In this document: one piece after another, positions 27,010 to 34,901 of the stretch
How positions within the stretch are numbered: the stretch's first letter is position 1
Layout: each line of letters opens with the position of its first letter
Assembly (NCBI RefSeq): GCF_024648885.1
Contig: NZ_JANBBF010000014.1
Span: 248,001-312,000 of the forward strand
DNA length: 64,000 nt
Direction: 5' to 3'
Origin: Prauserella salsuginis
GTDB lineage: Bacteria; Actinomycetota; Actinomycetes; Mycobacteriales; Pseudonocardiaceae
The notes under the pieces: generated by a model
What the model saw: the letters and a program-made list of their open reading frames with translations, nothing else
Told to the model about the DNA's origin: nothing
The model's database searches: none
Position numbers and translations under genes: made by a program

Positions 27010-27351
27010 GTCGATGCTCCGTCCCGGCCGCGATGCGGCCGCCGTGGTGTTTCGTCGCCGGCGACACGAACTCTGTCACTCGCGTGCGGAATGCCGCCGA
27101 TACCTGCAAGTTTACGCGTCTTCATCACCGCGTGCGATGATCATCACCTGCCGTGGTGGGCCTGCTTCTCAGCGCGAAATGGCGTAACGTCGGGGTGACC
27201 GGGTACCGCACGGGGCCGCGGCGACGCGGCTCGGTTTCACTCGAGAAGGTGCCGCGTTCCCCGGTCGTGCGCGCACGGAGCCGGGGCGGCGTTCTCCGCG
27301 GCACACACCCCGTCGCGGATGTACACCCGAGGCCCGGAGGACGAGGCGCAT
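27010..27351. other. intergenic region, divergent promoters
   Basis: No gene is supported here. It must hold the promoters of the DUF5994 gene (minus) and the DUF6292 gene (plus). CTGCAAGTTTACGCGTC at 27104-27120 is similar (14 of 17) to CTCCAAGCTTACACGTC at 29252-29268, in another intergenic stretch; the meaning is unclear. Confidence 0.5.
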
Positions 27352-27804
27352 ATGGAGACCGACACCGACATCGACAGCACCCCGGCGTTGCGGCGCGGGC
27401 TCGACGGCTACATCGGAGCGGTCGCCGATGAACTGGAGGTCCCTGCCGAAAGCATGAGCTTCGAGATCAGCGACACCGCGACGGCGTATCTCGGGTTGTC
27501 GACACGGTGGCCGTCGTGGCCAGGCCACGATCTGATGCTGATCTGGGACGAGCGAGCGGGATGGTCGATCGCGGTGGAGACCACGCCCGCGGAACGCGCG
27601 GTCGTCATCGCGAGACTGGGCGGTGAACCGGTTCCGTCACCGCGTGTGGTGTCCCGCTGGGTCGAAACCACGCTGGCCGGTTCCCGGCCGCAGACCGCAC
27701 CTCACCAGACGACAACCACCCAGACCGCTCCGCCGCACACGACGGCGAGGGCGGTCGATCGACACGCCCTCGCCGTCCGCCTCTCCGCCTACGTCTCGGA
27801 CTGA
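27352..27804 (+). CDS. DUF6292 family protein
   Basis: 150 aa, unknown function. The conserved core is LDGYIGAVADELEV, SDTATAYLGLSTRWPSWPG, HDLMLIWDERAGWSIAVETT and VIARLGGEPVPSPRVVSRWV; the tail is Thr/Pro/His-rich and probably disordered. ATG at 27352 has GAGG 5 bases upstream; an earlier in-frame ATG at 27319 lacks a site. DUF6292 genes are widespread in Pseudonocardiales and support the taxonomic guess. It is convergent with the desaturase, 15 bases away. Confidence 0.8.
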   Translation: METDTDIDSTPALRRGLDGYIGAVADELEVPAESMSFEISDTATAYLGLSTRWPSWPGHDLMLIWDERAGWSIAVETTPAERAVVIARLGGEPVPSPRVVSRWVETTLAGSRPQTAPHQTTTTQTAPPHTTARAVDRHALAVRLSAYVSD

Positions 27805-27819
27805 CGGGGCCCGCCGCCG

Positions 27820-28857
27820 CTACGCGGCCGAGCGGGCCCGGTCTGCCGCTCGCAACGGTGCGCCCATCTCGTGCAGGTGCTCGAGGACGTGCCGGTACGA
27901 ACGGAACAGCCCGGTCTGGCTGTACGGGATGCCGTGTTCGTCGCAGAAGCGGCGGACGATCGGCTGAGCACGGCGCAGGTGCGGCCGCGGCATGTTCGGG
28001 AACAGATGGTGTTCGATCTGGTAGTTCAAACCGCCGAGCAGGAAGTCGGTGAACCAGCCGCCCCGCACGTTCCGTGACGTGAGCACCTGCTTGCGCAGGA
28101 AGTCGACGGATTGGCCGGTCATCGTCGGCATACCCTTGTGGTTGGGCGCGAACGAACATCCCATGTAGACGCCCCACAGCATCTGGTGCACGGCGATGAA
28201 CACCACTGCGAGCCCCGGCGACAGCACCAGGAACACGGCGGTCAGATAGGCCACGAAGTGGGCCGTGAGCAGAGCGCCTTCGACCTTGCGGCCCTTCGTC
28301 TTGCCCTGCCACACCGCCTTCACACCGTTGAAGTGCAGGTTCAACCCCTCGACCGTGAGCAGCGGGAAGAACAGCACCGCCTGGTGCTTGGCCATCCAGC
28401 GCAGGAAACCCTGCTTGAGCCGGGCCTGTTTGCTGGTGAAGGCCAACGCCGGGATGTCGAGGTCCGGATCGTGTTCCTCGTGGTTGGGGTTCGCGTGGTG
28501 ACGGTTGTGCCCGCTGACCCACCAGCGGTAACTCATCCCGACGAGCCCTCCGTGCGCGGTGCCGATGACGTCGTTCGGCTTGCGGGTCCGGAAGATCTGC
28601 TTGTGCCCCGCGTCGTGGCCGATGAACGCCAGCTGGGCGAACACCACGGCCAGCACGGCGGCGATGCCGAGCTGCCACCAGCTGTCGCCGAGGAACGCGA
28701 ACGCCACCCAGGCGCCGGCTAGGACCAGCAGGTTGGCGGCAATTCGAAGCGCGTAATAGCCGTACCGGCGGCGCAGCAGGCCCGCCTCGCGCACCTCATG
28801 GAGCAAGGCCGCGTACTCACCGCCGGCCTTCGCGGGAGCTTCGGCGTAGTTGGTCAT
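27820..28857 (-). CDS. membrane fatty acid desaturase (acyl-CoA / delta-type)
   Basis: 345-aa integral membrane di-iron desaturase introducing a double bond into fatty acyl chains. The three histidine boxes are present: HDAGH (81-85), HNRHH (117-121) and NYQIEHHLFPNMP near the C-terminus. Hydrophobic pairs at about 38-78 and 205-230 form the membrane core. There is no cytochrome b5 or rubredoxin domain, so it needs a separate reductase, not seen here. The ATG overlaps the stop of a 59-codon upstream ORF, and its ribosome site lies inside the near-palindrome GGGGAATTTCCCC (28859-28871). Regiospecificity is unknown. Confidence 0.9.
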   Translation of the reverse strand: MTNYAEAPAKAGGEYAALLHEVREAGLLRRRYGYYALRIAANLLVLAGAWVAFAFLGDSWWQLGIAAVLAVVFAQLAFIGHDAGHKQIFRTRKPNDVIGTAHGGLVGMSYRWWVSGHNRHHANPNHEEHDPDLDIPALAFTSKQARLKQGFLRWMAKHQAVLFFPLLTVEGLNLHFNGVKAVWQGKTKGRKVEGALLTAHFVAYLTAVFLVLSPGLAVVFIAVHQMLWGVYMGCSFAPNHKGMPTMTGQSVDFLRKQVLTSRNVRGGWFTDFLLGGLNYQIEHHLFPNMPRPHLRRAQPIVRRFCDEHGIPYSQTGLFRSYRHVLEHLHEMGAPLRAADRARSAA

Positions 28858-29033
28858 CGGGGAATTTCCCCTCCGAACGCAGCGGGGGCAGAAGAAAACG
28901 AAATGCGGCGCGCGCGTTCGGCCGCCGCAGGGGTCACCGGCGATGCCGTGGACACGGGTGCCGACACGTGGCTGAAGACCACGGGGGCGACGGTGGTACC
29001 GAAAACACGTGATTGAACGTGAGCGGTGGACAT
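28854..29033 (-). CDS. possible 59-aa leader ORF coupled to the desaturase
   Basis: An ATG at 29033 with AAGGAG 7 bases upstream opens a 59-codon frame whose TGA overlaps the desaturase ATG (ATGA). The peptide starts MSTAHVQSRVFGTTVAP, is Ala/Val/Ser-rich and shows no domain. Good ribosome site plus exact overlap favour translation. It may act mainly to expose the desaturase start, which is hidden in a small palindrome. No family recognised. Confidence 0.4.
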   Translation of the reverse strand: MSTAHVQSRVFGTTVAPVVFSHVSAPVSTASPVTPAAAERARRISFSSAPAAFGGEIPR

Positions 29034-29082
29034 GGGGGAACTCCTTGGCGGCGACGGGGTCTCGGCCGCCGGTTCTGTGCTT

Positions 29083-29098
29083 GTACGCGAACGCGTAC
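29083..29098. promoter_or_regulatory. perfect inverted repeat upstream of the desaturase unit
   Basis: GTACGCG-AA-CGCGTAC is a perfect 7-2-7 palindrome 50 bases before the leader ORF start. Size and symmetry fit a TetR-type operator, as known for several actinobacterial desaturase genes. No regulator gene lies next to it. The rest of 29099-29335 shows no supported gene. Confidence 0.55.
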
Positions 29099-29335
29099 GG
29101 AATGAGCGAACTCGACTCTTCACTGCGCAGCTCTTCGCTGCGTAGCGAGGTCCGTTCGAATAAGTAGGTTCAGGGCAGGTCACGAAGCTCGGCGTCGTTC
29201 ACACGGTCGACGTTGATCACAGTTGCTGACTGTGTACGGATGGCCCGCCACCTCCAAGCTTACACGTCCTGCCCGCACAGGTACACCGGCGACGGTTTCG
29301 GCCCGGGTATCCCACCCGCTCTCGATTACGGAGAA

Positions 29336-29376
29336 CGCCGGGTCCCTGCCGGGGTGCACCCGGCCGAGACCCGGCG
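29336..29376 (-). terminator. nested hairpin after the metallophosphoesterase
   Basis: CGCCGGGTC (29336-29344) pairs perfectly with GACCCGGCG (29368-29376), and within the loop GCCGGG pairs with CCCGGC (29348-29364). It lies just past the stop of the minus-strand phosphoesterase gene. Confidence 0.65.
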
Positions 29377-29388
29377 TCGGACATCGCG

Positions 29389-31263
29389 TTACTCGACGAC
29401 CTCGAAGGTCAGCGAATCGGTGTACTCACGGCCGTACGAGTCGGTGGCCGTCACCTCGGCACTGTGCTCACCGGGTTCGAGGTCGGTGGGCAGCTCGTAG
29501 CGCCACAGGTGCATCGACGAATCAGCGATGCTGCCGCCGTGCACGAGCTGCTGGGCGACGGCGTACGGGTCCGACCACTCCGGCCCGTTCCGTTTCGCCT
29601 CACCCTTCATCTCCTGCGTACGGGTGGCCTTCTTGGCCGGGCCGCCGTCGAGAGCGACCTTCACCGACGAGCCGCTGGCCCCCATCCAGAAGTCGGTGGT
29701 GAGCCAGGTGGTGCCAGCCAGGTCGGCGGAGTCGACGACGAGCGGCTCCTCCAGCTCCGGTGCGTCACCCTGCGGGTTCTCGTTCCACTCGGCACGGTCC
29801 TCGGACCAGTCGCGGAACGTCGGGCTGTTGATGCCGAGCTGTGTCTGCACCGTGTCGTCCTCGCCGGTGACGGTGTAGCGCTCCTGGAACTTAGTGCCGT
29901 CGACGTCGAGCGTGAGCAGTCCGGGGCGGCCGCCGTCCTTGCCGATCGCCGTCGGGTAGCCGTCCTCGGTGACCTCGCCGGAGTACCAGTCACCGGAGAT
30001 GGCGCCCGCGGTGATGTGCGGGAACGGCAGCTTGTCGAGGCCGAGGGTGTCCTGCCACCCCTTCGCCGAGTCGCCCTTCTTCATGTTCTCGGTCGTGTGG
30101 CTGTGGCCGGAGACCGCGACGGCCTTGCGGCCCTTCAGCAGGTCGTACACCTCGCGTGCCTGGTCGGTCTGGTGCACCGGGCTCGCCTGGTCGTTGTAGT
30201 TGATCAGGCCGATGTGGCTGGCGACGACGACCAGCTTGTCCTTGGCGACGTGTTCGAGGTCGCGCTCGAGCCACGCGAGCTGCTCGTCGTCGATGGAACC
30301 GTTGTAGCTGGGGTCGCCCTCCGGGTCGTCGCAGTGGGAGCCGATGCCGTCGAGGTTGTCCTCGTTCGATGTGCACGGGTACTCGACAGTGTTCAGCGCG
30401 ACGAAGTGGACGTCGCCGACGTCGTAGGAGTAGTAGGTCGGCGCCAGTTGCGCACGGAAGGTGTCGAACGAGTGGGCCGTCGTCGCGGCGTCGAAGTCGA
30501 GGTCGTGGTTACCGGGCAGGAACCGCGCCGGGCCGTTGGTCTGCTTGGTGAGCTCCTTGACCTCCGGGTACAGCGACAGGTCGTCACCGACGACGTCACC
30601 GACGAACAGCGAACCGCAGCTCGCGTAGTCGTCACGCTGCGCCATGTCGTTGATCGCGCCCTTGCGCGCGTACTCGACCTGCTCGCGGTTGTAGGTCTGC
30701 AGGTCACCGGCGACGATGCAGCTCTGCTCGGGCGCCGCGGTGCCGGCACTCTCGGCCACCGGGAAGTTGACGGCCGACGGCAGCGGGCCGGTGGGCTCGA
30801 TGCCGCCGTACTTCAGGTCGGGCGAGCCTTCCGGCAGGTGGTTGTAGTGGAACTGCGGGACGTTGTACTCATCAACCGGAACCTGGTATCCGTCCGGCTG
30901 GGTGATGAAGACCGTCATGTTGTCGAACGCGGGCAGCCGGTAGCGGCCCTCGCTGTCGGTCTTGACGACGTCGCGCCCGTTGGACACGACGACGCCGGCC
31001 AGGCCGCGCTCGCCGTCGCCTGCGCTGGAATCCTCGTTCTCGTCGACGAACACCGTGCCCGTCAGCACGTCCCGTTCGGCGGATCCTTCCGATGCGGGCA
31101 CCACCTCGACCGCGCCGCGGTAGACACCGTCGTCGGCCTGTTCCTGCTGCGCGCCTGCGGCAGGCGCGACGACGGCGGCCGACGTCGCGGCAATCGCCAC
31201 GGCCGAACACGCCGCGACGGCCGCGCGTACGGCTCTGCGTTCTCCTTCAGCGGACCTGAACAT
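29389..31263 (-). CDS. secreted calcineurin-like metallophosphoesterase
   Basis: 624 aa. A signal peptide is evident: basic start MFRSAEGERRAVR, then a hydrophobic Ala/Val stretch ending PAAGAQQ (about residue 38). A beta-rich N-terminal domain follows (GTVFVDENEDSS; KTDSEGRYRLPAF), then the metallophosphatase core with GDLQ, GDVVGDD, LPGNHDLDFD, ASHIGLIN and SGHSHTTEN, giving the usual Asp/His/Asn metal ligands. The C-terminal domain is of the metallophosphatase_C kind, with DFWMGASGSSVKV. ATG at 31263 gives a proper signal peptide; upstream codons in frame do not. The substrate (nucleotide, phosphodiester or phospholipid) is unknown. It is divergent from the zinc locus but not adjacent to the Zur box. 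Confidence 0.88.
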   Translation of the reverse strand: MFRSAEGERRAVRAAVAACSAVAIAATSAAVVAPAAGAQQEQADDGVYRGAVEVVPASEGSAERDVLTGTVFVDENEDSSAGDGERGLAGVVVSNGRDVVKTDSEGRYRLPAFDNMTVFITQPDGYQVPVDEYNVPQFHYNHLPEGSPDLKYGGIEPTGPLPSAVNFPVAESAGTAAPEQSCIVAGDLQTYNREQVEYARKGAINDMAQRDDYASCGSLFVGDVVGDDLSLYPEVKELTKQTNGPARFLPGNHDLDFDAATTAHSFDTFRAQLAPTYYSYDVGDVHFVALNTVEYPCTSNEDNLDGIGSHCDDPEGDPSYNGSIDDEQLAWLERDLEHVAKDKLVVVASHIGLINYNDQASPVHQTDQAREVYDLLKGRKAVAVSGHSHTTENMKKGDSAKGWQDTLGLDKLPFPHITAGAISGDWYSGEVTEDGYPTAIGKDGGRPGLLTLDVDGTKFQERYTVTGEDDTVQTQLGINSPTFRDWSEDRAEWNENPQGDAPELEEPLVVDSADLAGTTWLTTDFWMGASGSSVKVALDGGPAKKATRTQEMKGEAKRNGPEWSDPYAVAQQLVHGGSIADSSMHLWRYELPTDLEPGEHSAEVTATDSYGREYTDSLTFEVVE

Positions 31264-31448
31264 ACGTTTGCGCTCCGATGAGTCGGGGACCGTTGACCGG
31301 CCCGGTGACCGGCGAGGAGCAACCATTCCGGACGATCCTGAACAGGTTCCGCATAACCGGCGAACACGAGCGAAAGGGATGGCGATCTGCCGAAGCCGCC
31401 CGGCAACCGGCGGCCGACCTGCGTGCGAGCTCCAATTGCCCACCTTAT

Positions 31449-31463
31449 TGGAAACGATTTTCA
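31449..31463. promoter_or_regulatory. Zur box before the CobW-like gene
   Basis: TGGAAACGATTTTCA is a near-palindromic 15-mer of the actinobacterial Zur type (TGAAAATnATTTTCA-like). A possible -10 TATCGT (31465-31470) follows directly and the GTG start is at 31485, so the transcript is almost leaderless and a bound Zur would cover the promoter. A sister box lies at 33263-33277. Confidence 0.75.
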
Positions 31464-31484
31464 CTATCGTTTACGCTGTCAGTC

Positions 31485-32732
31485 GTGACGGACCACCCTC
31501 GAACCCCCGTGATCGTCGTCAGCGGCATCTGTCCCGCCGCCTGCCGCGACGTCGCGCTGCGACTCCAGGACCAAGACCCGGCCACCGCGGTCGTCAACCA
31601 CGACCTCCGCCAGGTCTCGTCCGGCATCGTGCGGCGCACCGTGCGACTCGGTACCCGGGAGACGGCGACGACGGTCGAACTCGCCCACGGCTGCGTCACG
31701 TGCACCGTGCGCGAAGACCTGCTCCCCCTGCTGCGACGACTGTCGGCCGACACCGCCGTGGAACGGATCGTGCTGCAGCTCGACGAGGCCATGGACCCCG
31801 AGCAGGTGTGCCTGACGATCGAGCACGTCGTGGTCGGCGACCGCCCGGTGAGCGAGGACGTCGAGCTGGCAGCCGTGATCGCCGCGATCGACGCCGAGAG
31901 TTTCGTCCACGACGTCACGGGCGACACGACCATGGCCGAACGCGGCCTGCAGGGTTCCGCCGACGACGAGCGGACGATCGCCCACGTCGCCCTCGCCCAG
32001 GCCGAGTTCGCCGATGTGGTCGTATCCACCGGACGTCCCGAGGACGCATGGTCGGCGGCCAGGACGAACGCGATCCTCGAACGCACCGCCCCGGCGGCGC
32101 CCGTACTCGACCTCACGGTGACCGACCGCGACACGCTACTGGCGGCGATGCCTTCCGACGCGCGTCGCGGCACGGGCGACGACCCTCACGGAGCACTGCT
32201 GCGAGGCCAACCGCCGCTGCACTCCGACTGCGGCGTGGCCGTCACGGTCTTCTCCGAACGCAGGCCGTTCCACCCGGAACGTCTTCACGACGCGATCGAC
32301 GTACTGCTCGACGGCGTCCTGCGCGCGCGTGGTCGCGTGTGGATCGCCAGCCAGCCCGATGTCGCACTGTGGCTGGAATCGGCGGGCGGCGGCCTCGGCG
32401 TCGGCCATCTCGGCCCATGGCTCGACTCGCCGGAGGCTCCGGAATGGACGGACGTATCGGCTGAGCGCCGCACGCTCGCGTCGCTGCGCTGGGACCCACT
32501 GTTCGGCGATCGGGACCAGGAGATCGTCGTGATCTCCCACGAGGCCGACCCGCAGCTCGTCGAGGAAACACTTCGCGGCGCACTGCTGACCGACGAGGAA
32601 CTGGCGACGGGCCGCGACGCGTGGGCCCGCTATCCCGACCCGTTCGGCGCCTGGCACGAAGAACCGTGCGACGACACCGAAGACGCCGACTCCAATTCGG
32701 AGTCAGTCCATAACGGACGCTACGAGTCCTGA
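31485..32732 (+). CDS. mrf: CobW-like zinc-starvation protein, Rv0106/Mrf type
   Basis: 415 aa, cytoplasmic. The layout of a G3E/CobW protein is kept (FAHGC-type motif as [17 protein letters not shown], CobW_C region [19 protein letters not shown] and WLESAGGG). The P-loop is ruined, however: where GxxGxGKT belongs, residues about 8-19 read [12 protein letters not shown]. This pattern matches M. tuberculosis Rv0106 and the mycobacterial Mpy recruitment factor Mrf, which acts with zinc-free ribosomes in hibernation. Identity as a functional Mrf is inference. The Zur box, the GTG start beside the promoter and the L32 paralogue 22 bases downstream all place it in the zinc-depletion response. Confidence 0.8.
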   Translation: MTDHPRTPVIVVSGICPAACRDVALRLQDQDPATAVVNHDLRQVSSGIVRRTVRLGTRETATTVELAHGCVTCTVREDLLPLLRRLSADTAVERIVLQLDEAMDPEQVCLTIEHVVVGDRPVSEDVELAAVIAAIDAESFVHDVTGDTTMAERGLQGSADDERTIAHVALAQAEFADVVVSTGRPEDAWSAARTNAILERTAPAAPVLDLTVTDRDTLLAAMPSDARRGTGDDPHGALLRGQPPLHSDCGVAVTVFSERRPFHPERLHDAIDVLLDGVLRARGRVWIASQPDVALWLESAGGGLGVGHLGPWLDSPEAPEWTDVSAERRTLASLRWDPLFGDRDQEIVVISHEADPQLVEETLRGALLTDEELATGRDAWARYPDPFGAWHEEPCDDTEDADSNSESVHNGRYES

Positions 32733-32754
32733 ACACATCGAAGGGGAACACACC

Positions 32755-32919
32755 ATGGCGGTACCCAAACGCAAGAAGTCGCGCGCCAACACCCGGACAC
32801 GCCGGTCACAGTGGAAGGCGAAGGCCCCGGACCTGGTGCCGATCGTGGTGCGCGGCGAGCGCAAGCTAGTGCCACGCAGGCTCGTCGCCTACTACCACCG
32901 CTACGGCGACGACACGTAG
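32755..32919 (+). CDS. rpmF: 50S ribosomal protein L32, cysteine-free (zinc-independent) paralogue
   Basis: 54 aa: [20 protein letters not shown] is the L32 signature. The region that normally carries the four zinc-binding Cys reads [20 protein letters not shown] with no Cys, marking the C-minus form that replaces the zinc-binding L32 when zinc is scarce. GAAGGGGA lies upstream of ATG 32755. Co-transcribed with the CobW-like gene under the Zur box, and followed by a very strong hairpin. Confidence 0.93.
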   Translation: MAVPKRKKSRANTRTRRSQWKAKAPDLVPIVVRGERKLVPRRLVAYYHRYGDDT

Positions 32920-32934
32920 ATCGGCGTAATCGAA

Positions 32935-32974
32935 ACGAGGGTGTGTCCGCCGCGATGGGCGGACACACCCTCGT
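32935..32974 (+). terminator. strong 17-bp hairpin after rpmF
   Basis: The arms 32935-32951 and 32958-32974 are perfectly complementary over 17 bases (ACGAGGGTGTGTCCGCC and its complement) with loop GCGATG, followed by TTTCG. This ends the zinc-starvation unit. Confidence 0.9.
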
Positions 32975-33043
32975 TTTCGTGTTTCCGGAGACAACGTGTT
33001 TCCGAAGAGCAAGCAAGCAGCCTCCGGCGGACAAGCACAGTCG

Positions 33044-33088
33044 GCCGGGTGTCGGGGACCGGAACTCGGCCGCTCTCCGACACCCGGC
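33044..33088 (-). terminator. 12-bp hairpin after rpmJ
   Basis: GCCGGGTGTCGG (33044-33055) pairs perfectly with CCGACACCCGGC (33077-33088). It lies 16 bases beyond the rpmJ stop on the minus strand. The 70 bases between this and the rpmF terminator show no gene. Confidence 0.8.
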
Positions 33089-33103
33089 GAGGGCCCGCAC
33101 GCG

Positions 33104-33226
33104 TCAGCCCTGGCGTGCCTTGTACCGCGGGTTCTTCTTGTTGATCACGAACACCCTGCCGTGCCTGCGTACGACCTGCGCGCCGGGCTTCTGCTTCAAC
33201 GAGCGCAGCGACTTGCGAGCCTTCAT
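33104..33226 (-). CDS. rpmJ: 50S ribosomal protein L36, cysteine-free (zinc-independent) paralogue
   Basis: 40 aa: [20 protein letters not shown] then [20 protein letters not shown]. This is the type-B/C-minus L36, in which the Cys and His zinc ligands of normal L36 are absent. AAGGAG precedes the ATG, and a Zur box lies 37 bases upstream of the start. It converges on the L32 unit. Confidence 0.93.
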   Translation of the reverse strand: MKARKSLRSLKQKPGAQVVRRHGRVFVINKKNPRYKARQG

Positions 33227-33262
33227 CACCACTCCTTTCCGGTAGGACCACCCTACAGTAAT

Positions 33263-33277
33263 CGAAAATGGTTTTCG
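33263..33277. promoter_or_regulatory. Zur box before rpmJ
   Basis: CGAAAATGGTTTTCG is a perfect 6-3-6 palindrome and matches the Zur motif better than the box at 31449-31463. It should repress the minus-strand rpmJ when zinc is sufficient. The following 33278-33595 shows no supported gene. Confidence 0.8.
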
Positions 33278-33611
33278 TTTGCATTAGCGGGTTGGCCGGC
33301 CCCATGTCAGACCAGGAGCGATCACTGCGCCCCGACGACGGTTTCCGTTCTCGCTCATCAGTTCTCCCTGACGACGCGGATGTCGGCGAGAGTGTCCGTG
33401 CACCACGTGGCACCGCGGTGGTCGTCGGGTGGAGTCATCGGTGGCGGCATCATCAGGTGGTGCGACCGTCGCAAGTGGTCGGATGTGCGCGCCGGCGTCG
33501 TGGCCGCCGCTCACCGGGTAGTCCGCGACCGGCGGCACCACGAACGTGGACCACCGGCCTACGTCCGGGAGAGCCGCCCGAACGTCACGATCCACGAGGA
33601 GGGCCGAGAGG

Positions 33612-33977
33612 GTGACGACGAGAACGGTTCGGGTGCGTCGCGTGTACGACACCCCACGCGACGACGACGGTGCTCGCGTGCTGGTCGACCGCGTGTGGCC
33701 ACGCGGCATGAAGAAGGAGTCCGCACGACTGGACGAGTGGGTCCAGGCCGTCGCGCCCTCCACCACCCTCCGGAAGTGGTACGCGCACGACGCCGGGAAG
33801 TTCGCCGAGTTCCGCCGCCACTACCTGCGAGAACTGGACTCACCGGAGGCCGGGGCGGCACTGGCTGGATTACGAGAGAGCGCGGAATCCACGGGCCTCA
33901 CCCTGCTGACAGCGACCAGGGACGTCGCGCACAGCCACGCACAGGTACTGGCCGACCTACTGATGACGGAGGAGTGA
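33612..33977 (+). CDS. DUF488 family protein (YeaO-like)
   Basis: 121 aa, cytoplasmic. Family motifs are VRRVYDTPRDDDGARVLVDR, VWPRGMKKESARLDEWV, RKWYAHDAGKFAEFRRHYLREL and LLTATRDVAHSHAQVL. GTG at 33612 is chosen because GAGGAGGG lies 8 bases upstream; open frame extends further up without a ribosome site. Function is unknown; members are often linked to metal or oxidative stress. The proximity to the Zur locus may be chance. Confidence 0.86.
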   Translation: MTTRTVRVRRVYDTPRDDDGARVLVDRVWPRGMKKESARLDEWVQAVAPSTTLRKWYAHDAGKFAEFRRHYLRELDSPEAGAALAGLRESAESTGLTLLTATRDVAHSHAQVLADLLMTEE

Positions 33978-34001
33978 ACGCCCGCGCTCGACGCCGTCCC
34001 G

Positions 34002-34087
34002 CCGAAACCCGGTCACGCTAGGACGAGGTTCCACCGAGACCCGGTCACACCGGGACGATCTGCCCCGAGACCTCGTTCCTCAGGGAC
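34002..34087. repeat. three imperfect tandem repeats of about 31 bp
   Basis: Copies begin at 34002, 34034 and 34065 and share CCGARACCYGGTCACNCNNGGACGA; the first two agree closely and the third is degenerate. They lie between the converging DUF488 and lipoprotein genes and may be decayed spacer DNA or a weak terminator. Confidence 0.5.
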
Positions 34088-34142
34088 CCACCGGCGCGTG
34101 GTCGTCAGCCGCGGCGGCCTCGACCACGCGGTGGCCGGCGTG

Positions 34143-34820
34143 TCATCCGCCGGCCGCGATGACACCGGCCAGGTCGTCGGCGACGTTCTGGGTCGAATAG
34201 CGCTCGCGCTCGTCGTCGTCGAGGCTGCTCACCTCGAGCTCGACGAGCGCCGACGACTCCGGATCGGCGAACACGGCCGTGTAGTCACTGCCCGCCTTCG
34301 GGTTGGTGATGTACTCGGTGACGAGCACGTGCACCTCCGCGCCCCGGGCGGTCAGCGTTTCCGTGGTGTTGTCCTGCACGGAACTGTCACCGGTGGCGAG
34401 GAAACCCGCCACGTACTCGTCGACCGCCGCGGCGTCGTCGAGCCGGATCAGCGACAGCGACGTGGCGATGTGGTCATCGGTCTCGGTCTCGCACTGATAG
34501 CGGTAGCCGGCGTCACCCTCGGGGCCCCAGCCCGCACCGTCGGGCGTGAGGGGCTGTCCTTCGAGGGTCGCCCCGTCGGGAAGCACGAGGCAATCACTGT
34601 CGTGATCGACGGTGAGCACTCCGTTCGCCTGCCCTTTGGAGCCTTCCCAGCCGTCGGCCGTCGCCGTCAGCCACTGCTGCGGAATGCCGTCGACCGTGCC
34701 GTCCGCCCCGTCCTGATTCCCGCCCTCGTTCGAACCTCCGCAGGCCGCGAGCGCGGGAATCAGCAGGCCGACGGCCAGCGCACCCCGCAATGAAACGAAC
34801 CTCTGCATGCCCTTGATCAT
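34143..34820 (-). CDS. putative lipoprotein, function unknown
   Basis: 225 aa. The signal peptide ends in a lipobox, with basic MQRFVSLRG, hydrophobic ALAVGLLIPALA and then LAAC, so it should be lipid-anchored on the outer face of the membrane. The mature part is acidic with few Cys (DCLVL, YRYQCE), resembling small actinobacterial secreted sensors of unknown role. ATGs at 34820 and 34808 are both possible; neither has a strong ribosome site. No partner gene is obvious. Confidence 0.7.
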   Translation of the reverse strand: MIKGMQRFVSLRGALAVGLLIPALAACGGSNEGGNQDGADGTVDGIPQQWLTATADGWEGSKGQANGVLTVDHDSDCLVLPDGATLEGQPLTPDGAGWGPEGDAGYRYQCETETDDHIATSLSLIRLDDAAAVDEYVAGFLATGDSSVQDNTTETLTARGAEVHVLVTEYITNPKAGSDYTAVFADPESSALVELEVSSLDDDERERYSTQNVADDLAGVIAAGG

Positions 34821-34901
34821 ATCGGCGCATCCCTGACGTTTCGGCCGAAACGGCGAAATCAGGAAACGGGCGGGCTGAGCGAGAACCGCGTGGCAGTCGG
34901 A

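Noticed and set aside
33278-33611. Small frames on both strands between rpmJ and the DUF488 gene
   Set aside because: Arg/Gly/Pro-rich sequences with no ribosome site, motif or coupling.
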